Positions 44,777 through 53,279 of a DNA stretch of 64,000 nt are shown here, piece after piece; the first letter of the stretch is position 1, and the number at the start of each line of letters is the position of its first letter. The position numbers were made by a program, and so were the translations under genes. This DNA comes from Pseudodesulfovibrio pelocollis (GTDB taxonomy: Bacteria > Desulfobacterota > Desulfovibrionia > Desulfovibrionales > Desulfovibrionaceae): NCBI RefSeq assembly GCF_030282845.1, contig NZ_JASTWE010000001.1:62001-126000 (forward strand), written 5' to 3'. The notes beneath the pieces are model-generated. The model saw only the letters and a program-made list of their open reading frames with translations. It was not told where the DNA came from and searched no databases.

Positions 44777-44937
44777 GGTCGTCTCCCGGGCTGTGGTGGG
44801 GTCAGGTCTAGGAACTACACCAGCTTCCAAGGGGTTGCAAGACACTGTTTCTTGGGCTAGTCACCCAGGCAACCCCGGCTGTGCGGGGCGCGGCGCAACC
44901 CGCATCAACAGGCATCAACAGGCAACAAGGGGCGATC

Positions 44938-45729
44938 ATGGCATCCTGGTACGTGGCGGTCATCCTCGGCGTGGTCGAAGGGCTGACGGAATTCCTCCCG
45001 GTCTCCAGCACCGGGCACCTCATTCTCGCCGGGCATCTCCTCGACTTCACCGGCCCCAAGGCGGAGACCTTCAACATCGTCATCCAGCTCGGGGCCATCC
45101 TGGCCGTGCTCACCCTCTACCTCGACCGGTTCACCGGTCTGCTCAAAACCAACCCGGACCGGCCCTTTTCCGGCACGCGCGGGCTGTGGCTCCTGTTCCT
45201 CACCTCCCTGCCCGCCTCGCTGCTTGGCCTGGCGGCCCACAAGTCCATCAAGGCGTATCTGTTCAACCCCGTGGCCGTGGCCTGCGCCCTTGGCGTTGGC
45301 GCCATCATGATCCTGGTGGTCGAGTCCATCAAAAAGCAGGAAAAAGCGGCGACCATCGACGAGATCACCTCGGCCCAGGCCCTGGGCATCGGCCTGTTCC
45401 AGTGCCTGGCCCTGTGGCCGGGTTTCTCCAGGTCTGCGGCCACCATCATGGGGGGCATGCTGCTCGGCTTGCGGCGCACCGTGGCCGCCGAATACTCGTT
45501 CATCGCGGCCGTGCCCATCATGTTCGCGGCCACCGGTTATGACTTTCTCAAGAACTACCAATTGTTCGAGCGTGAGGACATGATCTTTCTGGGCATCGGA
45601 TTCGGCGTCTCCTTCATCGCCGCCTGGGCGGCCATCAAGGGATTCATCTACCTGCTCGGCCGCCTTACCCTGCGCCCCTTTGCCGTGTACAGGCTGGCCC
45701 TGGTGCCGCTGATATTCCTCTTTTGGTAA
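44938..45729 (+). CDS. uppP: Undecaprenyl-diphosphatase (BacA)
   Basis: UppP recycles undecaprenyl diphosphate for peptidoglycan and other polymers and gives bacitracin resistance. The 263-residue membrane protein has about eight hydrophobic helices, the EGLTEFLPVSSTGHLIL motif and the second motif PGFSRSAATI, both catalytic. AAGGGGCG lies before the ATG at 44938, which is chosen over a longer upstream frame. It is alone, ended by a small terminator. Confidence 0.95.
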   Translation: MASWYVAVILGVVEGLTEFLPVSSTGHLILAGHLLDFTGPKAETFNIVIQLGAILAVLTLYLDRFTGLLKTNPDRPFSGTRGLWLLFLTSLPASLLGLAAHKSIKAYLFNPVAVACALGVGAIMILVVESIKKQEKAATIDEITSAQALGIGLFQCLALWPGFSRSAATIMGGMLLGLRRTVAAEYSFIAAVPIMFAATGYDFLKNYQLFEREDMIFLGIGFGVSFIAAWAAIKGFIYLLGRLTLRPFAVYRLALVPLIFLFW

Positions 45730-45741
45730 ATGATTTCATTT

Positions 45742-45763
45742 AAGTGCGTTATTTGCACTTTTT
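45742..45763 (+). terminator. Terminator after uppP
   Basis: AAGTGC (45742-45747) and GCACTT (45755-45760) form a short stem and the T run continues to 45763. It is weak but well placed 13 bases after the stop. Confidence 0.55.
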
Positions 45764-45766
45764 CCC

Positions 45767-45795
45767 TTGCCAAGCGGAAAGAGACGGTCTATAGA
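45767..45795 (+). promoter_or_regulatory. Promoter of tRNA-Met
   Basis: TTGCCA (45767-45772) and TATAGA (45790-45795) have a 17-base spacer, and the tRNA begins 27 bases later. Confidence 0.65.
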
Positions 45796-45821
45796 CAACT
45801 TCCGCTTCGGCTGACAGACGT

Positions 45822-45898
45822 GGCGAGGTAGCTCAGTTGGTTAGAGCATGCGGCTCATATCCGCAGAGTCGGAGGTTCAAGTCCTCTCCTCGCTACCA
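45822..45898 (+). tRNA. tRNA with CAT anticodon, elongator Met most likely
   Basis: The 77-base cloverleaf has acceptor arm GGCGAGG/CCTCGCT, D-arm AGCTCAGTTGGTTAGAGCA, anticodon loop CTCATAT with CAT, T loop GGTTCAAGTCC and encoded CCA. The acceptor begins with a G-T pair and lacks the initiator's C-A mismatch, so it is not tRNA-fMet. It could also be the lysidine-modified tRNA-Ile2 (TilS substrate), whose T loop is likewise TTCAAGT, but the overall body is closer to elongator Met. Confidence 0.9.
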
Positions 45899-45908
45899 GC
45901 ACTCAAAG

Positions 45909-45939
45909 GCCCGCAAGGTATCGACCTTGCGGGCTTTTT
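45909..45939 (+). terminator. Terminator after tRNA-Met
   Basis: GCCCGCAAGGT (45909-45919) and ACCTTGCGGGC (45924-45934) form an 11-base-pair stem around ATCG, followed by five Ts. Confidence 0.92.
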
Positions 45940-45952
45940 CATTGTCTCACTG

Positions 45953-46351
45953 CTAGACGGTGAACCTGGCCACCCAGAGATCGTGCAGGTTGCAGAAGCT
46001 GGTGGCGTAATACTCACCCTTCTGGGCAATGGTGTAGGTCGATACCGGGCTGCTTTCGGGGGTGAAGACCTGAAAACCGACCACAACGCCGTCCGCCCGC
46101 ACCACGGTATGGCGGACGATGAAATGGTCCGGGCTCATGGGATGGTCGGTACGCAGGGTGACGGTCTCGCCTGCGGTACTGACCAGCGGCACGTGGATGG
46201 CGACCTTGGCCGCCCACATGCCGGGGTCTTCGGCCGTGTAGACCACGCCCGAGGGGAACGGCCCGGTATCGGCCGCGGCTGATCCGACGCCAAGAGACAT
46301 CCCGGCCGCCAGGGCCAGTGCCGATTTCAGGAATATGCGCCTGTGGTTCAT
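45953..46351 (-). CDS. Tat-exported superoxide-reductase-like (neelaredoxin-type) protein
   Basis: This 132-residue protein has a Tat-type signal with HRRIFLK and an A-rich hydrophobic stretch cut near SAAAD, then the superoxide reductase core. Candidate iron ligands are His53 (IHVP), His70 and His76 (six apart, as in known enzymes), Cys120 and His123 (CNLHDLW). The usual Glu-Lys before the HxP motif is replaced (Lys-Val-Ala-Ile-His), so activity may be changed. Export is unusual since most superoxide reductases are cytoplasmic. GGAGGGAGC precedes the ATG. It stands alone. Confidence 0.82.
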   Translation of the reverse strand: MNHRRIFLKSALALAAGMSLGVGSAAADTGPFPSGVVYTAEDPGMWAAKVAIHVPLVSTAGETVTLRTDHPMSPDHFIVRHTVVRADGVVVGFQVFTPESSPVSTYTIAQKGEYYATSFCNLHDLWVARFTV

Positions 46352-46460
46352 GCTCCCTCCGTCAAGGTCAGAGATGCTGTTTCACCTCAACCATAGCACT
46401 CCTGGCCCCTGGCGCAAGCCTCAGGATCAACGCTCCGGTCAAACACCGGCAAGAAATGGC

Positions 46461-46488
46461 TTGCCAAGCGTCTGGCGGGACTTATATA
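46461..46488 (+). promoter_or_regulatory. Promoter of tmRNA
   Basis: TTGCCA (46461-46466) and TATATA (46483-46488) are 16 bases apart, about 28 bases before the tmRNA 5' end at 46517. Confidence 0.6.
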
Positions 46489-46516
46489 GATGTGAGTCCG
46501 TCAGGATATTTGACAT

Positions 46517-46908
46517 GGGGGCGCACTGGTTTCGACGGGGATAGCAGAAGCCAGGGTTGCAGGCCGAGGTTGGTCGATGGCCTCGTAAAAAATCGACCTA
46601 GCACACAAGTGCCAACAATGACTACGACTACGCTATGGCTGCCTAGTTACTAGGTAACTGTAGTTCCAGGACATGATCCTGGCGGCTCCCTGGGCCTACG
46701 CCCGATAAACCAGGAGAGTCGACGACACCCCTCGGGCTAGCTCTGCGCGGCCACCTGTCCCGCATGGAGCGAAACTTCAGGCAGGCATGGCATGCGGCCG
46801 CCCGGTCAGGGGCAATCCGCCTGCCGAGACAAGAAACCTGACCTAAGCCTGTAGACGCCTTGAGCCGATCGTTCTCGGACGGGGGTTCGACTCCCCCCGC
46901 CTCCACCA
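46517..46908 (+). ncRNA. ssrA: tmRNA (SsrA)
   Basis: The tRNA-like ends pair GGGGGCG (46517-46523) with CGCCTCC (46898-46904), then A and CCA; the T arm GGGGGTTCGACTCCCCCC is near the 3' end. The tag frame begins at 46611 with a GCC resume codon, encodes ANNDYDYAMAA and stops with TAG at 46644-46646. The length of 392 bases fits the family. A strong terminator follows, and no integrase lies next to it. Confidence 0.96.
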
Positions 46909-46926
46909 CCCCCATTCACGCCATGA

Positions 46927-46959
46927 AGCCCTGATCGACACCCTCGATCAGGGCTTTTT
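46927..46959 (+). terminator. Terminator of tmRNA
   Basis: GCCCTGATCGA (46928-46938) and TCGATCAGGGC (46944-46954) form an 11-base-pair stem with a 5-base loop and five Ts. Confidence 0.92.
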
Positions 46960-46987
46960 GCTTTGGGGCGGGAGTCTGGATGAAGGG

Positions 46988-47512
46988 CTACTGCTTTTTC
47001 TTGACCAGCAATCCCATGGATTCTTTCAATTCCTTCACGATCTCTGCCGCACCATCCTTGAAGATCGTTCTCCACGCATTGATCGTAGACGCTCCGCCAG
47101 CGTCGATGGTGTTTCTCGTCTCTATGTTCCCGACAACATCTTCAGAATCCCCGACCCTGCTCGTGGCCTGAAGCACCGTGGAACCGACACCGGGCAACAG
47201 CCAGCGGCCAAAGGCGTTGCCGGGCTCGTATTCGAGTATTCTCACATCAATGGAATACGAAGCGCCCTCCTCCTTGTACATCCCTTCTTCCCGAAGGGCC
47301 GCCACCAGGGAAAATTCCATTGATTGCGCAATATCAGTCCTGTTCTCGTCCTCGGGAAAAACAAAGCCGGATTGATCCAGGACAGTGCCGACAGAGTAGG
47401 TCGCGTCGGACGGCAGCGCAGTATGCCCAGCCTCAAAAACCATTTCATGACGACGAGTCCCGCATCCGGCCAGGAGAACAAGCAGCAACACGCACAGCAG
47501 CAACCTCTTCAT
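46988..47512 (-). CDS. DUF4410-like lipoprotein
   Basis: This 174-residue lipoprotein has a lipobox LLAGC with Cys17 after a very hydrophobic N terminus. The mature part has a beta-rich body with SIDVRILEYEPGN, then the Gly-rich RWLLPGVGSTVLQA stretch, and ends with EIVKELKESMGLLVKKKQ. The order matches DUF4410 lipoproteins, whose function is not known. The ATG at 47510-47512 starts the signal peptide; the in-frame upstream extension is unlikely. It reads toward the tmRNA gene and stops shortly after its terminator. Confidence 0.75.
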   Translation of the reverse strand: MKRLLLCVLLLVLLAGCGTRRHEMVFEAGHTALPSDATYSVGTVLDQSGFVFPEDENRTDIAQSMEFSLVAALREEGMYKEEGASYSIDVRILEYEPGNAFGRWLLPGVGSTVLQATSRVGDSEDVVGNIETRNTIDAGGASTINAWRTIFKDGAAEIVKELKESMGLLVKKKQ

Positions 47513-47872
47513 CTCAAACCCGACCTGTTGATTAATATGATTGTCCGTCAACGCCTCTCCACTCCACGGATTCATGAGACAAACCGTGCTTGCATATTTG
47601 TTTTTCAATCCGTTGACAAACCAGCCAGCGCCCCGAAGCACGCTGGAGACCGTGACCCTGCTTGGCATGGGCATCATCATGTTCGCCCCGCGCGGCGGAT
47701 AGCGACGCAAACCCCTGACACCCCGGCCAACCGCCCGTTCCGACACGCTTTTGACGTATCAATATTGTGCCGGGTTATAATTGCCCATCTTCCCGAATTG
47801 CATTAGTTTCAGATGATGCAAAGACTCTCGTGCCCGGCGACATCGGTCTTCCATGGGGACAGGATTCTGAGG
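47513..47872. other. Divergent intergenic region of about 360 bases
   Basis: It holds promoters for the lipoprotein (minus) and the binding-protein operon (plus). I see no gene. On the minus strand TTGACG and an AT-rich patch lie just before the lipoprotein start. The plus-strand promoter is given separately. In the alternative reading, the binding-protein frame starts at 47813, making the region 300 bases. Confidence 0.5.
47751..47781 (+). promoter_or_regulatory. Promoter of the binding-protein/sensor-kinase operon
   Basis: TTGACG (47751-47756) and a perfect TATAAT (47776-47781) are 19 bases apart, slightly long but otherwise strong. The first usable start codon is about 30 bases later (ATG 47813) or 92 bases later (47873). 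Confidence 0.6.
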
Positions 47873-49030
47873 ATGGCCGCGCAACCGGCCCGCGCCATTT
47901 CTTTCGCCATTGCCTGCGCCCCGTTGTTCCTGCTGCTAGCCCTGGCCGCGTGCAGCGACGGCAAGCCCATACCCGTCGGATTTTCAGGCCAGCTCACGGG
48001 CAAGATGGCGGACCTTGGCGTGTATGGCCGCAACGGGGCCATGCTCGCGGTGGAGCACATCAACGAGGCCGGGGGCATCGACGGCCGCCCCCTCAAGCTC
48101 ATCGTCCGCGACGACGGCAACACCCCCGAAGGAGCCCTGGCGGCCGACAGGGCGCTGATGGACCAGGGCGTGGTGGCCATCATCGGGCACATGACCAGCT
48201 CGCAGACCCTGGCCGCCCTGCCCCAGGCCGCGAAAGAAGGCATCGTCCTCATCTCGCCCACCACCTCCACCCCGCAGCTCACCGGAATCAAGGACAATTT
48301 CGTCCGCGTGCTGGTGGACAACCAGTCCCACGGTCGAGAACTGGCCGCCTACGCCAGAAATGTCCTGGACATCCGGCGGGTGGTCAGCATCGTGGAGACC
48401 GACAACGCGAGCTATTCCCTGACCTTCGAGAAGAGTTTCACGTCCGCCTTCGAAGAATTGGGCGGAAACCTGCTGCAGAGCGTCCCCTATTCGGCGGCCA
48501 CCTCCACCGACTGGGCATCGGTCATGGCCGATCTGGCCGGGCTGGACCCCGATGCCATCCTGCTGACCTGTCCGGCCCAGGATTTCGTGACCCTGGCCCA
48601 GAACATCCGCTCGGCCGGAATCACGGCCCGGCTGCTCTCCGGGGCCTGGGCCTATACCGAAAACCTCCTGCACTGGGGCGGCAGCGAACTCATGGGAAGC
48701 ATCTTTGTCATCGACTTCGCGGCAGACAACCCGAGCCCCGAGTATGTCGCCTTTGCGGATGCCTACCAGCGCCGCTTCGGCAACAGGCCCAACTTCGCCT
48801 CGGCCTTTGCCTACGAAAGCGTCCTGGCCCTGGCCGCCGGACTGCGCAAGACAGGCGGCTCGGCCAAGGGACTGCTCGAATCCTTGGCCCCGAGCGAAAC
48901 CATCCCCGGGGTCACAGGCCCCTTCGCCATCAATGAATACGGCGACGTCAACCGCGACACGTTCATCGTGACCGTGCGCGACGGGCAGTTCAGCACCATC
49001 GGGCTGCGTCAGGGGCATCCCCGGCCATGA
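47873..49030 (+). CDS. Branched-chain-amino-acid-type periplasmic binding lipoprotein
   Basis: This 385-residue LivK-like binding protein has a signal peptide with lipobox ALAAC (Cys27), so it is anchored in the inner membrane. The mature protein has IPVGFSGQLTGKMADLG, HINEAGGIDGRPLKLIVRDDGNTP (in two blocks), IGHMTSSQTLAA, ISPTTSTPQL and a two-lobed periplasmic binding fold I. No ABC permease or ATPase is near. Its stop overlaps the next gene's start (ATGA), so it is probably the ligand sensor of the adjacent kinase. The ATG at 47873 gives a normal signal peptide; one at 47813 adds 20 residues. Confidence 0.88.
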   Translation: MAAQPARAISFAIACAPLFLLLALAACSDGKPIPVGFSGQLTGKMADLGVYGRNGAMLAVEHINEAGGIDGRPLKLIVRDDGNTPEGALAADRALMDQGVVAIIGHMTSSQTLAALPQAAKEGIVLISPTTSTPQLTGIKDNFVRVLVDNQSHGRELAAYARNVLDIRRVVSIVETDNASYSLTFEKSFTSAFEELGGNLLQSVPYSAATSTDWASVMADLAGLDPDAILLTCPAQDFVTLAQNIRSAGITARLLSGAWAYTENLLHWGGSELMGSIFVIDFAADNPSPEYVAFADAYQRRFGNRPNFASAFAYESVLALAAGLRKTGGSAKGLLESLAPSETIPGVTGPFAINEYGDVNRDTFIVTVRDGQFSTIGLRQGHPRP

Positions 49031-51636
49031 AGAGAAAATTCGGAAAACGTCCGCCGCAGCCTTCCTTGAGCGGCCTGCTCCGGCAGAACCTGACGCGCTG
49101 GGTGCTCATCCCGAGCATCTGTTTCATTCTCCTGCTCGGCGGATACATCGCCTACGAGAAGACAAGGGATTTCGAGCGAAGAAACACCATCATCGCCCAG
49201 GCCCTGAGCAAGCAGATAACCGCCCATGTGGCGAACGCCGGGAACGCCCTGGGCTCCCTGGTCCAGACCATGGCCCGCTATGACGAATTCTGGTTTCAGA
49301 CGATGCTCAACAGCTTCCTCCAGTCGGCCCACCACATGGAGCGGCTCCTGTATCTCGACGCCGACGGCAGGATACTGGCCTCGGCCCCGGCCCACAGCGA
49401 GTTGCTCTCCATCCGCCAGTTCATCGACCGGGTGACGCAGCGCCCGACCGTCATATCCACCCCCATCGCCTCGCCGACCACCCACGACATCGTGGTCTAC
49501 ATGGGCGTGCGCGGGCCTGACGGCAGGGTGCTGGCCGGGGAACTGAGCATGACCACCTTCCAGCACCACCTCGAAGACCTCCTGCCCACGGCCGAGGGGA
49601 CGGTCGCCCTGAGCGACACCTTCGGCAACCTCATCTCCCATCCCGATTACAAACGGGTGGCCACCCAGGACAACATCGGGCATCTCGACATCCTGCGGCG
49701 CATGCACGACAGGCAGAGCCTGACCGCCTTCTACCGGGAAAATGGAGCGGACTTCATCGGCACAGCCTTCAAGATCGAACCCTTTGACTGGATCATCCTC
49801 ATATCCAGACCCGTGGAAGAGGTGTTTCTTCCCATCCTCGGGCCGATCATCGGTCTGCTGAGCATGATCCTGCTGATCTTCGCCCTGTTCGTGACCATGC
49901 TCAAGATCAAGCTGGACCGGGCCATCGTCACTCCATTCGCCCAATTCACCGGGTTCATCGAGCAGGCTGCCAAAGGCCGGTACCAGACGACAGGAGTACA
50001 CGACCAAAGTTTCGCCGAACTGGCGATCATCGAGCAGAAGTTCGACGACATGGTCGCGCAGATGGCCCAGCGCGAAAGCGAGATCAAGGAGAGCGAGGCC
50101 CGGTTCAGACAGCTGGTGGAAACCATCCGCGAGGTCTACTGGATCAGCGATCTGGCGGACGAGGGGGTGATCTACGTCAGCCCGGCCTACGAAACCATCT
50201 GGGGCCGTACACGGCAGTCGCTCAAGGACAACCCCGAGTCGTTCTTCCTGGGCATCAGGCCGGACCACCGGCTGACCGTCATCGAAGCCTTCAACGCCCT
50301 TCGACTGGAAGGCGTTGAAGTGGATGCGGAATTTCTGATCGTCCTCCCTGGCGGCCGGGAGCGTTGGGTTCGCGCCCAGGCCTTCCCGATCTACAACGAC
50401 CAGGGCGTCAGGGTGCGTCTGGCCGGCGTTGCCGAGGACATCACCGAGCGCAAGGCGGCGCAGCACGCCCTGCTGGAGGCCAAGCAGGACGCCGAGGCGG
50501 CCAGCCAGAGCAAGACCGAGTTCCTGACCAACATCAGCCACGAACTGCGCACGCCCCTGAGCGGAATCCTGGGCATGCTCCAGCTCACGCGCGAATCGCG
50601 GCTCACCCGGGAGCAGGCGGAGTATATCGACACAGCCATCAGTTCGAGCAAGGTACTGCTCAACGTCATCAACGACATCCTGAACATCGCCCAGATCGAG
50701 GCGGGCAGACTGACCCTGAACAGCCAGCCCTTCCTGACCCACGAGGTGCTCAACACCATCTACCGCTTCTTCAGGCACAACGCCAAATCCAAGAACATCG
50801 AACTGACCATTGAGACCGAGTCGGATTTTCCGCCCATCCTGGTGGGCGACGAGGTGCGCATCCGTCAGATCCTCTTCAATCTGGTGGGCAACTCGGTCAA
50901 GTTCACCGACAAGGGCCACATCCGCGTCTGGGCGGGCGCCCTGCCCCGGCGACGCGACGACGGGACCGTGGACATGCTGCTCATGGTCGAGGACACGGGC
51001 ATCGGCATCCCCGCAGACAAGCTCGACTATGTCTTCGAGTCCTTCACCCAGGTGGACGGCACCTACACCCGCCAGTACCAGGGCACCGGGCTCGGCCTGG
51101 GCATCGTCCGCAGCCTCGTGCGCTCCATGCACGGCAGCATCACCGTGGACAGCGAGGAGGGCTCGGGCACCACCATGTACGTCACCCTGCGCCTGAGGAT
51201 GCCCGCACAGGAGACCACGCCGCGCACCCGACGCGTGGCGGCCCACAGCAAGCCGGAGCGCACAGGGCTGGCCTTTCTTCTGGTAGAGGACGATCGCGTC
51301 AATCAGATGGCCATCAGCCGGATGCTTGAAAAGCTGGGCCACCACGTCACCTGCGCGGACAACGGCAGGGCCGCCCTCGACCTGCTCAAGGCATCCCGAT
51401 TCGACGGTGTTTTCATGGATATTCAGATGCCCGAGATGGACGGCATGGAAGCCACCAGACAGATCCGCACCGCCCCGGAAATGACCGGGGTTGCCGATAT
51501 TCCCATCGTGGCCCTCACAGCCCACGCCATGCCCAAGGACAGGGACGCCTTCCTTGAGGCGGGCATGACCGACTACCTGTCCAAACCCGTGACCTTCGAG
51601 GAACTGGCCCGGCAGATCGACCGGCTGCCCCTCTGA
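49027..51636 (+). CDS. Hybrid sensor histidine kinase
   Basis: This 869-residue membrane kinase has TM1 at about 24-42, a periplasmic Cache-like sensor domain to about 275, TM2 at 278-298, a HAMP-like linker, a PAS domain (about 360-475), HisKA with phospho-acceptor His505 in ISHELRTPLSG, HATPase with VEDTGIGIP and GTGLGLGIV, and a C-terminal receiver (about 745-865) with Asp798 in FMDIQMPEMDG. It overlaps the binding-lipoprotein gene, implying that the two work together. No separate response regulator or HPt protein lies nearby, so the output partner is elsewhere. Confidence 0.92.
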   Translation: MKRKFGKRPPQPSLSGLLRQNLTRWVLIPSICFILLLGGYIAYEKTRDFERRNTIIAQALSKQITAHVANAGNALGSLVQTMARYDEFWFQTMLNSFLQSAHHMERLLYLDADGRILASAPAHSELLSIRQFIDRVTQRPTVISTPIASPTTHDIVVYMGVRGPDGRVLAGELSMTTFQHHLEDLLPTAEGTVALSDTFGNLISHPDYKRVATQDNIGHLDILRRMHDRQSLTAFYRENGADFIGTAFKIEPFDWIILISRPVEEVFLPILGPIIGLLSMILLIFALFVTMLKIKLDRAIVTPFAQFTGFIEQAAKGRYQTTGVHDQSFAELAIIEQKFDDMVAQMAQRESEIKESEARFRQLVETIREVYWISDLADEGVIYVSPAYETIWGRTRQSLKDNPESFFLGIRPDHRLTVIEAFNALRLEGVEVDAEFLIVLPGGRERWVRAQAFPIYNDQGVRVRLAGVAEDITERKAAQHALLEAKQDAEAASQSKTEFLTNISHELRTPLSGILGMLQLTRESRLTREQAEYIDTAISSSKVLLNVINDILNIAQIEAGRLTLNSQPFLTHEVLNTIYRFFRHNAKSKNIELTIETESDFPPILVGDEVRIRQILFNLVGNSVKFTDKGHIRVWAGALPRRRDDGTVDMLLMVEDTGIGIPADKLDYVFESFTQVDGTYTRQYQGTGLGLGIVRSLVRSMHGSITVDSEEGSGTTMYVTLRLRMPAQETTPRTRRVAAHSKPERTGLAFLLVEDDRVNQMAISRMLEKLGHHVTCADNGRAALDLLKASRFDGVFMDIQMPEMDGMEATRQIRTAPEMTGVADIPIVALTAHAMPKDRDAFLEAGMTDYLSKPVTFEELARQIDRLPL

Positions 51637-51653
51637 GCCGGGGGCGCACATCG

Positions 51654-52418
51654 TCACCAGTCGGCGCGGCCTGCCGGGAGATAGAAAAACTCGACCCGCC
51701 TGTTGATCCGCCTGTTCTCCTCGGAGGTGCTCGGCACCAGCGGTTTTGCGCTGGCATAGCCCACGGCCTTCATCCGTCTGGCCGGGACATTCGAGTGTTC
51801 GAGGATGAAGCGCAGGCAGGCGGCGGCCCGGGCAGCCGAAAGCTCCCAATTGGAGGCATAGAGGCCACTCTGGGGCCGTTCGCCATCGGTGTGGCCGCGG
51901 ATGACCAGGTTGAAGTCGCTGCCCTCCATCCCGGCGATGACCACGGCCAGGGCCTCGCGCGCCTGGGGAGTCAGTTCGGCCGACCCCTCGCGGAACACGG
52001 TGCTGTTGTCGAAGCGGAGCATGACCCCGGACTTGTCCGCGCTGACCCGGGCCATGTGGGTCAGGTCCCTGGCCCGAATGAAATCCTTGAGCCGCGCACC
52101 CACTTCCACGATTTCCCGATTTTCGCGCACGCTGCGGCGCTCGGCAAAGGAGGCGTCCGCAAAGGGCGCGGAGAGCGCGCCGCTGTCCTCGTACTGGACA
52201 CCCAACGCTTGCTGGATGGACCCCATGAGCAGGCGGAAGTTGGTGACGTCCATGTTGGTGAAGGAGAGCAGGAGCACGAAAAAGCACAAGAGCAGCGTCA
52301 CCATGTCGGCAAATGTGGCCATCCACGGCGGAATGCCCGGCTCCTTCTTCGGCGGGGCGGGCTGCACGCCCTCTTGCTGAGCTTGCTGCGGCTGGGCTTC
52401 ATTCTTATTTCTAGTCAT
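51654..52418 (-). CDS. motB: MotB-like flagellar stator protein (second copy)
   Basis: The 254-residue protein has one membrane helix with PWMATFADMVTLLLCFFVLL; the Asp is the proton or ion site of MotB. A linker follows and then a C-terminal OmpA/MotB peptidoglycan-binding domain with LVIRGHTDGERP and NWELSAARAAACLRFI. It lies 13 bases beyond a second MotB-like gene and shares its order, so both may combine with the single MotA. Pro-rich basic residues before the helix are typical. Confidence 0.85.
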   Translation of the reverse strand: MTRNKNEAQPQQAQQEGVQPAPPKKEPGIPPWMATFADMVTLLLCFFVLLLSFTNMDVTNFRLLMGSIQQALGVQYEDSGALSAPFADASFAERRSVRENREIVEVGARLKDFIRARDLTHMARVSADKSGVMLRFDNSTVFREGSAELTPQAREALAVVIAGMEGSDFNLVIRGHTDGERPQSGLYASNWELSAARAAACLRFILEHSNVPARRMKAVGYASAKPLVPSTSEENRRINRRVEFFYLPAGRADW

Positions 52419-52431
52419 GGCTTAAGCCGGA

Positions 52432-53196
52432 CTACCAGGCATCGCGCTGGGGCATGTGCAGGTAAAATTCCACGCGCTGGTTCATCAGACGGTGCTCGTC
52501 CGAGTCATTGGGCACTGCGGGGCGCGTGTCGGCATAGCCCACGGCCTTGGCCCGGTTGATGTCGATGCCGCCCTTGCGCAGGATGTAGTCGAGGGCCACG
52601 GCCGCCCGGGCCGATGACAGCTCCCAGTTGGAAGGAAACTTGACGGAGGAGATGGGCCTGTCGTCGGTATGGCCCCGCACCACAAGGCTGAGCTTGTATT
52701 CCTTGAGCACGTCAATGACCTTGTCGAGCACTTGCTCGGCCCCTGAGGCAAGGTCTGCCGTGCCGGAACGGAACAGTATGGCCGAATCCGCGGTGAACAC
52801 GACGCCGTCGCGGTCCGCGCTCACTCCGGTGCCTTCCTGAATCATCCGGTCCTCGTTTTCCATCAGCGACTTGATGCGCATGATCACGCCGAGCAGGAGC
52901 CTGTCGTCCGGGGATATCCGGTCCACCATCTCCTTGGCGGCCTGGCTGGTGTCGAACCGGGCCATGGTGTCTGACACCGTGCGCAACTCCCTGACGCCAA
53001 AGGCCCCCTGAAGGGAACCAAGGGCGTCGCGATACTTCTGCTCGCTCTGCTCGGCAAAGGAGAGCAGGAGCACAAAAAAGCAAAGAAGCAGGGTCATCAT
53101 GTCGGCAAAGGTGGCCATCCACGGCGGAAGCCCCGGTGCTGGCGGCGGCTCCTGCGGCGGTTTTCGCCTGATGACGGGTTCCTCTTTCCTGGCCAT
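52432..53196 (-). CDS. motB: MotB-like flagellar stator protein (first copy)
   Basis: This 254-residue protein matches the neighbour in layout: PWMATFADMMTLLLCFFVLL near residues 25-44 with the ion-binding Asp, plug-like linker, and an OmpA-type domain with LVVRGHTDDRPI and NWELSSARAAVALDYI. The linkers differ, so it is an old duplication. It lies 83 bases after motA on the same strand and is likely its first partner. Confidence 0.87.
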   Translation of the reverse strand: MARKEEPVIRRKPPQEPPPAPGLPPWMATFADMMTLLLCFFVLLLSFAEQSEQKYRDALGSLQGAFGVRELRTVSDTMARFDTSQAAKEMVDRISPDDRLLLGVIMRIKSLMENEDRMIQEGTGVSADRDGVVFTADSAILFRSGTADLASGAEQVLDKVIDVLKEYKLSLVVRGHTDDRPISSVKFPSNWELSSARAAVALDYILRKGGIDINRAKAVGYADTRPAVPNDSDEHRLMNQRVEFYLHMPQRDAW

Positions 53197-53279
53197 GCCC
53201 TACCGTGCCCGTTGTTTCTTTGCCATGGGTTGCGGCCTGCCCCGGAAGGCCCTTGGCCGCATCTCGCCCCGCCGCTTGA

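Noticed and set aside
46909-47512. Integrated element next to tmRNA
   Set aside because: tmRNA ends are common integration sites, but no integrase, direct repeat of the tmRNA end or foreign gene follows; only a lipoprotein gene on the opposite strand.
47532-47806. Short frames in the lipoprotein/binding-protein gap
   Set aside because: No ribosome site and poor codon use; one is only an upstream extension of the lipoprotein frame. A promoter explains the region better.
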